Source: Aquanectria penicillioides (lineage: Eukaryota; Ascomycota; Sordariomycetes; Hypocreales; Nectriaceae). Taken from it: DNA of 64,000 nucleotides. Below are positions 56,534 through 64,000 of the stretch, one piece after another. The stretch spans positions 2,418,001-2,482,000 of the forward strand of contig PYIU01000006.1 of assembly GCA_003415625.1 (NCBI GenBank), read 5' to 3'. The position numbers were made by a program, and so were the translations under genes. Each line of letters starts with the position of its first letter. Position 1 is the stretch's first letter. Below the pieces are notes generated by a model. It was not told the DNA's origin, searched no databases, and saw only the letters and a program-made list of their open reading frames with translations.

Positions 56534-58078
56534 GGTGCAGGGGCGGGGGACAAAGGGCGAAAAGGTGGCGGAAAACCCGCGAGAAAAAGCGATCAAGTCA
56601 TAAAACGAGGGCAAGTCGATTGATATCGATGGTTTTTAGGATGCAACAGGCCCAGGTGCGGCCCTTTTTCGATGGCAGCGTGGTCGGGCTCGATGGGGTG
56701 ACGTTGGGGATTGTTTTGCCGCGCGAAGATTTTTCGCCTGGGTTTGCAAGGGCGCTGAGGGAGAGGAGAAGTGCAGCACTGCGTGCCCAACCCGTAAACG
56801 GGAGAAAATGCAGTGAGGGCGCGCAGCGGAGATGACCCGTGCTGGGGCAAAGTCACTCGCCAGCCAACTTTTGCTGGTAAGGTACCGAGGGCGCTCGGAC
56901 CATTGCCTCCTTTTTTTCTTCTGGGGGGCGGGCGCCCTTCTGCTCAGGCGCCTACCCGTGAAGGCCTCCCAACTAGGTACTTGGCCCAGCACCGGAATCC
57001 CGCGACAAACCAAGTACCGCTAGGCAGTTAGCCTTCCCCCGCCGAGCGTGCAGTGCAGCAGCGCACGACTCAGTGCTGGACGCCTGTAGCACTCGCCTGA
57101 TTAGGCCTAACCTCCACCTCGCTGCCACTGAGCTCTACTGGGCAGCGCAGCGGGTTTTTAGCGGGGATCGATAACGCTTGCAGTTAGCGACTTCCTTGGT
57201 TCAGGCAATCACGCTGACGCTGTCGCTCTAGCAGCTGCCCAGGCAACCCGTAACAGACGGTCGTCCCTGGTACACCAGAGTACTTCGCACCTACCAGGTC
57301 CCGCTCCACGGCCACGCACCGAGAAGGGGAAAGAGACTGCGCTTCGGCCATTGAGAAATGCCGGCTCCGGCTCTTGGTGAACGACACCCGTCATCGCATC
57401 ATGGTGCGTTTCCGGCACAGCCACAGTGAGGAGTCTTTGGTGATTGCTTGCAGCAATGCAGCACGAGACGCGATTCCTTGTAGGGGCTGCAAGGGGAAAT
57501 GTTTCTATTTTTCTATTTATTGTCGTATTTTTCGATTTGGGAGGGGAAAAGAAACAAACGAAAAAAAAGTTCTCACCCACAGTGTTGTAGAGGAATGCGC
57601 ATCCCTAGTTTCAACAACACCGTTTCAACCACACAACCGTTATAATTCACGTTTGGCTCCGTTCATCTCGTCACGGCGCGCTCTCCCTCGGGTCGCCACC
57701 GTAATTCCTTCCAATGTCAGCACGTGCACGCTCCCCCTCCTCAAAGGTCGGCGACCACTCCGTTTTGCCAATCTCCCCTCCGTTATTACCCCTCCGCCCA
57801 TACGGCCGCCAACCCCCCTACTAACCAACCAAAGAAGCTGTGGATGATTAGGTGGAACGGCGGCCAGGCCCTCCAGACGAAATTCAGCCTTATCACGACT
57901 TCAAACCTCCCACTTTCTCACACGAACGAGGCCAGCCGAACGAACGAATCCACCCTCGTTTCCCCGCCGTCGCGACCGCAGCGGAGCCCTTACGCAGGTC
58001 CGCCCCGAAATCCACGTCTTTACGCTCGCAGCCAACAACTCTCCAGCGTCCTTCATCGTCGCCCCGTAATCCGTCATC
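56534..58078. other. 1.5-kb divergent intergenic region between EPL1 and calcineurin B
   Basis: Carries both promoters. GC-rich in the middle, with a CT-rich leader before 58079. Several ORFs are open but none shows conserved features. Confidence 0.5.
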
Positions 58079-59044
58079 ATGGGCAACACCACCAGCGCAG
58101 TCCTGGACAACATCGTCCAGGGGTCCAACTGTGAGCGCGCTCGCCAAATGCGTCCCTGACTTGATATTGTTCTGGGAGGGGCGTTTATGTTCCCGTATCC
58201 ATGCTGAGACAGTTCATAGTCGACCGAGAGGAAGTCGACCGCTTGCGAAAGCGCTTCATGAAGCTGGACAAGGTGCGCACACTACTAGTTCCAGTTCCCC
58301 CTTCCAAGTTCTCGATTCCCTTTTTTTTTTAAGATCAGGCTGTGATCTTGGGATTGTGGATAATTACGGGAGCAAGGCAGACTCGCAGACAACGTTGCTG
58401 ACATGTATATGCCTACTCGCAGGACAACTCCGGCACGATCGAGCGCGATGAGTTCCTCAGTCTTCCCCAGATCTCCTCCAACCCTCTCGCCACACGGTTC
58501 GCACTCTCCTCTCCCCCTTCATATACGTTATATCTCGAAACCGCGGTTTACTGACCTTTGTCTCCCGGCTTAAAGAATGATTGCCATCTTCGATGAGGAT
58601 GGTGGCGGTGACGTCGACTTCCAAGAGTTCGTGACTGGCCTGAGCGCCTTCAGCGCCAAGGGCAACAAGGAGCAGAAGCTGCAATTCGCCTTCAAGGTCT
58701 ACGACATTGACCGCGATGGCTACATTAGCAACGGCGAGCTGTTCATCGTCCTCAAGATGATGGTCGGCAGCAACCTCAAGGACCAACAGCTCCAGCAGAT
58801 TGTCGACAAGACCATCATGGAGGCTGATCTCGACAAGGATGGCAAGATCAGCTTCGAGGAGTTTACCAAGATGGTCGAGAACACCGACGTCAGTATGAGC
58901 ATGACTCTTGGTGAGTACCCATCCCACACAGACGTTTTCCTTTGCAGCTTCCTGGCCAACTCACACCCCTTGCATTGCTTGGAAATGCTTCGCTCAACCA
59001 GCATCATTACATTACTAATAATGTCCACTACAGACCAGTTCTAA
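58079..59044 (+). CDS. CNB1: calcineurin regulatory subunit B
   Basis: Five exons, 58079-58130, 58220-58272, 58423-58496, 58576-58910 and 59034-59044 (11 nt); 174 residues, the usual length. It is the Ca2+-binding subunit of the phosphatase calcineurin, which drives Crz1-type stress signalling. The N-terminus MGNTTSAV fits N-myristoylation. Four EF-hands: [43 protein letters not shown] and [14 protein letters not shown]. The end [12 protein letters not shown] is shared by calcineurin B proteins; the terminal DQF is supplied by the 11-nt last exon. The five-exon layout is checked by phase at every junction. Confidence 0.96.
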
Positions 59045-62000
59045 GTACAAAACCAAAAGTTTATTCGCAGGAAGAGGGACAGAAGGAGGGGATACGGTGA
59101 TGGCGTCTTACGGCAGAAGATGGGAAGTATGGGGGGTTGGCAAGCAGGACGTCTGGTGTGCGCAACACCGAGCGGATTTTTTAGCAGCATCATGATCATG
59201 AATTCACGCTTTCGGCAAACGATATACTGCCTTGAAGAGAAGATTCCAGAATTCGTATCCTTGGTTCCGGGTTCGAGGTAACACGTTCGGAAGGTTGCTG
59301 AATGAGGCTCGCAGAATGGTAATGATCGACGGAAGCTTTTCAAGCCGTAGTTGAAAGAGCGGCGATCTTCAAAAATAACCAAGGAAAATTGAGGGACCAT
59401 AGGCGTTCAATGTCACCTCTCTAGCCTCACCCTTAGAGAGAGATAGAAGCACGAGTCTTGTTACCTTGTCCGTTGCCGGTCCCAACCTCGCTGACCACCC
59501 TCTCCCGGCTCGTGTGCAAGCCCCGTCAAGGCACATCGTCTCAGTTTCAACCATGTATTGGATCAGTTCAGTGTAACCAAGGCAGCCTCGTGTCAAGCTG
59601 CTCCCGGATGAGAATGTCACCATCATCCGTCCAAGCACGCTTGGTGCCTCGCCAGCCGGAGGTTTCTGCGTTGCCCGGGACAGAGCCGAATGCTACCATC
59701 AACGCCTCACTCAAAAAGAGATAATCACTGCCCCATTCGTCTGTTACACCTCCCAAGTCAAGCAACGCGACACGGCGTGACCAACGCCGCCCGAGCCACC
59801 AGCGTCACGTCCACAAACCCCGCTTGAGAGCCGTCGCCGTCGTAGACCGTGGGGTTGGCAAAGTCCCGAGCGGTCGGGACCAGCCTAGTGTCCATCTCTC
59901 GATCAAGCCTCGCTTATCCCCCATATACCCGGTCGATCTTGATTTGCCCCGGATGCATTCCCGTCTATCTGCCGACGCACTCGATGCCGCAGCATGTGTG
60001 TGACACAAGACCAACCCACCCACCCGCGGAATCTGGGAACAAAGGCAAAGAAGTGAAAACCGTACGATTCTAAGTCAGGATTTCCCTGTTTTGCTCGTCG
60101 TGGCGTGCATTGGGGGCCGAGACAGTCCCGCATCCCCGAGCTAGCTTGCGCTCGTCACAGCTGAGGGCTGATTTCTACATATTCATTTATAAGACACTAC
60201 CCGAGAAGGCGTAGGCTTAATCCCTAGTTAATTAAGCTCCGTTTTAGTAGTCCAGATGGAGTCACACGGGATGGCACCGGCGTGGCTGAGACATTCAGCC
60301 AGCACCATTCTTGCGGGAGTTGTAAGAGGGGTGCGAGGGTGTGTGGTGTCTCAGGTCATGAAATAAACATAAAGGTGACTGCACCGCCACGGCGGATTTA
60401 CACGGCATGCAAGCAAGCCTCAGCTAGGAGGGGAATGCAATCAAGAGGGGTCGCAAACGTCATCATGAGGCCGGCAAGCCATCCAGGCAGGCAATACTGT
60501 CGCAGCAAAGAGGGGTGGGGGAATACAGCAAATGTAAGTCAAAGAAAAGCAATAAACAAGCTAGGAAGCAAGGAGAGCAAGGAAGAAGGAAACAAGGCAT
60601 CGCGAGAAAGAATAGCCTTGTTTTCTCACCAAGTTGGCAAAGGGCGTGTTTTCTCAAGATATTGAGGAAAAGGGAGAACAAGAAGAAAAACAAAACAGAA
60701 TCTTGATGATTATTGTGAAAACAGGTTGCATTACTTTGCCTCTGGCATCGTCAGTGTGACCGCGAAAGCAACTGACAAGTCCAAATAGATATCGTCTCCA
60801 ACCGGCCCCCGGTCCTGGCTCCACTCAAGTCCGTCCCGGCTCCGAGTCTCACCCGACGAATTGAAACGGGGCCGGGAGTTAGGCGGCCGACGCCTCGGAT
60901 GTGATTATCTAGGCGAGTTCCCAATAGTTTGGGTATGGCGCTACCCGCTGGCCGAATAAGGAAGTTTCGCGAGTCAGTTGTCAATTCCAGCTACCCGGCT
61001 TGTCTCGCGGCAAGGGGAAAAAAACACCCCTGTAGCGGAGGTGCCGCGGGTACTCGATTAGTCCCTTGTGACATCTGTACCGTACCCACATGTGTGACGA
61101 TGTAAGACAGGCTGGCATGGCGTGCGCCTTGGAAGAACCGAGACCCAGGCTGTAATAATGCGGCGTATTTCCGTACCGACATCTTGATTCATAGCCTGGT
61201 CTAAAGGAGGGGTCCAGGGTTCGTCATAGTTCACGGACTCTTGGTAGGCGGCCCAGCAAATAGGGCTGGCTGTGGTCGGTGATGTATCTGATAACGAGTC
61301 CGGTGATGCTGTTGATGTGCAAGCCACCCGCTCACTAGGTGATACATCACAACCCATGGGACAGGGCGAGCTCGATTGACAGGATCGTCCCCCAGGGTCT
61401 GAAGGAGGCGTGGGAAACAAAGCAAAATTCACAAGCATTGACAGGGTGAGAATCCTGCGAGGCGTAGTTGCTTCATTTTGTCAATGCAAAATACTACCCT
61501 CTTTCATGTATGATTTTGAGGTAGCGCTTTCAACCCATCATGTATTTCTCTAGTACGGACAAGCCGATCATGCTCGCTCTGAGGTCGGTTTGGCAGTCGG
61601 GTTTTTTGGGGGCGTGGTTTTAGCTGTGATGTGACCTATCACATTAGGACCCCTTGGAATATTGATTTCGCTTGCCCAAAGGGCTGGGACTGGTAAACCA
61701 AGCGAATTCAAGCAAGGGGTAACTAATAGATAGTCTGAATGCGGGAGGCCAGCTCCCGAGATCTGAGGGATGCTGTCGATAGTGCGCGCCAGGTCGACCT
61801 CGCGTGTAAGTCGAGTTCTGAGCCGCGTTAGGTCAGGGACGGAACCGCAGAGAGAGGCGCAATTACCTCCGATCACAATCACAATACGGTTCCTACGTCT
61901 GCATCTCAGACATTGAGCAAGTAAGACGGCGCAAAGAGAACAGCGAAGCCAGGGCAAAAAAGCAATTGCAAGTACTCTCGCTTGTCGTATTGTTCATTGG

Positions 62001-64000
62001 TTACCAACATCCGCTCTGCCGGGACTCCTAAGGAGACGGCCCGCGCACTACTGATGCGGGCCATCGCACCGGCGCAGTGCAAGGGGCCAAATAAATTCAT
62101 GGTGGCTGAGGTTTTGCTTCTGCACTCTTTGTGCACCTTACCCTGATTGACGCTGTTAGCGAACTGCGACGAGGGTAAGAACTCAGCTAGACGTGAGGCT
62201 GAGGCCTCATGATCCAACTGCAGGGGATCGATGGGGCTGAGCGAACCTCAATGGTACAATGTCGCTTGCGCAACGATATGTGCAGACGAGCACAAGCGAG
62301 AGTGGAGGGAAGCCAAGATGGTAGTCGCGGAGACAACAAAAAAAAAGGGCCCGTGAAGACAATCAGGGCTTGAGGGAAAAAGCAAAGCACAGAAGCATGA
62401 GGAGTCGGGACAAAGGACAAATGCCGCCATCTCCAGCTTGACAAGGGATAAACGGGAAGCCAGGGCCAGGGCTAGAACCCCTCCGATTTCAGTTGGTGGT
62501 GGAGGATGGTTGGTCGAGATTGATGCCCGATGGGATACATCGATGGGCTACGGCGGCGTCGATCGGCGGGATCAGGCTAACCTATCTCCGAGTCCGAGAT
62601 CTCATGATTATGATGATGATGGCGTACTGCGATGCTCCGTTGAGGAGGTTTCCACTCCTCCTTACGATGTCCAACCTTGGGCGCCACTGGGCCCTGTTTT
62701 GCCAAGGGCTCATTGCCCATCGGGCGGTGCAATGCGGGTACTAAAGGAAGAGATGCGATTTGCCATATCGTCAGCCAGCCGCACTTGCGCAGCGTCGCAT
62801 CGGTGAGTAGCAACGTGATCGACGGCGCGATTGTCCACCCCTCCCTTGGACCACCGAGATTTCAAGCCGGGGACTGTGATTGGCATGAAAAGGTTGTCGA
62901 TTGGGCAGGGCGACATGAACCCCGTCTTCGAGCTGTTAAACGTCAGGTTGAATTGGGTTCAGGGGAAGGTTTGTCAGTTGTGCAGCTAGCTCTTTTAGAC
63001 AATGTAGCCAACTAGGTAGCTTGGTAGCTCGGTAGCTCGGTAGCTCGGTGGCGAGTGGGGGAGGGGGAGAGGGGAGAGGGGAGAGGCAGGCAGGTTTAGA
63101 GGAGGGGTGTGTGTGTGGCGTAGACGACGAATTGAGGAAGCTGGATGATAGGCTGTCGAAATTAGGAGACTGCAAGCAACTAAAAGGAGATCAAAAGAAG
63201 AAAAGACACGTGGTATAAACGAGACGAAGAAGAAAGCAGGAGGTTGATCTTTGCCATTGACGATGCTTGCATGGTGTTGATTGATGTTTGGGGGAAATGC
63301 AAGCGGAAGTTGGGCAGTTTGAAGGAGAGGGATTCAACTAGGTGGGGGGTACCTAGTTACCTAGGCAATTGGTTTGCAGAAAGGGCATCTTGCGCTTTCC
63401 CTCTGGTTGTCGACGACGCCGTGCATCCAATCCAATCCAACCCCAACCCCAACCCCCATTCCCCAATCCCATCCCTCATCCACATCCTCAACATCAAGAA
63501 TTGGAAGAAGTCGGTAAGGCCTAAGCTAACTGCATCTTCCTTGCAAGAAGAAAATAACAGCATAATCAATCGCCGCCTAGCTATTCCAAACAGGTCGCAA
63601 TTGGACATGCTCCGGAGTGAAGCACTGTACTTTCAGGGCGGACGACGTGTGCAATTGCCCAACCAAGACTGACAGGGCCATTTCAAAGTCTCGTATACTT
63701 AGTTGGTGCGTAACAGAACTGGCGCAGTAGGTGAGGCGGCGGCACAGCTCGATGCTAAGCAGATAGGCAAAACCCAAAGGCAACGGGCACAGCTTCTCCT
63801 ACACTGACCCTCCGTCTCAGCCGAGATTGTCGACGGCCAGCCAAGCCGGCCAACGAAGAAAGTCAGGCCGGGTCCCCTTTCGTCCACTCTCATAACTGCC
63901 GAAAACAAGGGCAAACTTCATGTTGGGTCTGTTATTTCCCGCAGGATCGTACACGCGCATGCCCCATAGCCCGGCCTTCTTTTCGTCTGTTATGTATGTC
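59045..64000. other. 5-kb gene-poor region to the right edge
   Basis: No frame here shows a protein family I recognise. A minus-strand frame at 61438-61058 encodes a Cys- and Ser/Thr-rich stretch with a possible signal peptide (see findings). Other open frames (minus 61957-61568 and 62217-61906; plus 62438-63015; plus 63244-63672) look like chance. Repeats: GGTAGCTC octamers at 63015-63046, G/A-rich sequence at about 63053-63100, and CCAAC/CCCCAA units at about 63426-63470. No tRNA or rRNA is evident. Confidence 0.5.
63015..63046 (+). repeat. 8-bp tandem repeat (GGTAGCTC), four copies
   Basis: GGTAGCTT followed by three perfect GGTAGCTC units, then a partial copy and a G/A-rich minisatellite. 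Intergenic. Confidence 0.85.

Noticed and set aside
59250..59290. GGTTCGAGGT as a tRNA B box
   Set aside because: The sequence departs from the consensus at the end and no matching A box or acceptor stem is present.
61568..62217. Overlapping minus-strand frames of 103 and 129 codons
   Set aside because: No shared family signal, no convincing splice between them and no signal peptide followed by a domain.
63426..63470. CCAACCCC-type repeat resembling a telomere tract
   Set aside because: The units are irregular and do not match the usual filamentous-fungal TTAGGG/CCCTAA repeat.

Overview
This window reads as nuclear DNA of a filamentous ascomycete, most likely a sordariomycete and probably Hypocreales; the genus cannot be fixed by eye. 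The evidence is short introns (mostly 49-150 bp) with GT...AG ends and CTAAC/CTGAC-type branch points, CT-rich 5' leaders, many C/G and CT homopolymer or microsatellite tracts, and conserved fungal single-copy genes. Nineteen protein-coding genes are supported, plus one truncated at the left edge. I see no rRNA, tRNA, CRISPR array or intact transposon.

Layout. 1-8 kb: end of a gamma-tubulin complex subunit, an esterase-fold protein lacking catalytic residues, an LCCL-domain membrane protein, and the queuine tRNA-ribosyltransferase accessory subunit. 9.6-13.2 kb: a secreted alkaline phosphatase with CACGTG boxes upstream, and a CutC-like protein. 13.8-19.6 kb: a divergent pair, a STAND/NACHT-like protein with degenerate NTPase motifs and a large AAA+ ATPase, sharing a 484 bp promoter region; this is the most accessory-looking part. 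20.4-31.5 kb: a NAP/Vps75 histone chaperone, a questin-oxidase-like protein, the SSU-processome protein Pwp2, septin Cdc12, and a mitochondrial PDK/BCKDH kinase. 33.9-46.8 kb: a Ubp15/USP7-type deubiquitinase, an ankyrin-fused L-asparaginase, the Bur1/CDK9 kinase, and a small membrane protein with a 15-nt microexon. 48.5-59 kb: the SNF1/AMPK beta subunit, KEOPS Kae1, NuA4 Epl1, and calcineurin B. 59-64 kb: no convincing gene.

Genes are mostly housekeeping and are not an operon. Several functions converge on transcription and chromatin (Bur1, Epl1, the NAP-family chaperone), tRNA modification (Kae1, the queuine enzyme) and nutrient signalling (SNF1 beta subunit, calcineurin B, alkaline phosphatase, asparaginase).

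A recurrent oddity affects reading. Five highly conserved genes (PWP2, UBP15, BUR1, the SNF1 beta subunit, KAE1) each carry one or two apparent frameshifts. All seven lie in or next to G runs of the + strand, whichever strand the gene is on, and most need exactly one extra G. This looks like homopolymer undercalling in the assembly rather than gene decay. Exon limits below were worked out by hand from splice motifs and reading-phase arithmetic.
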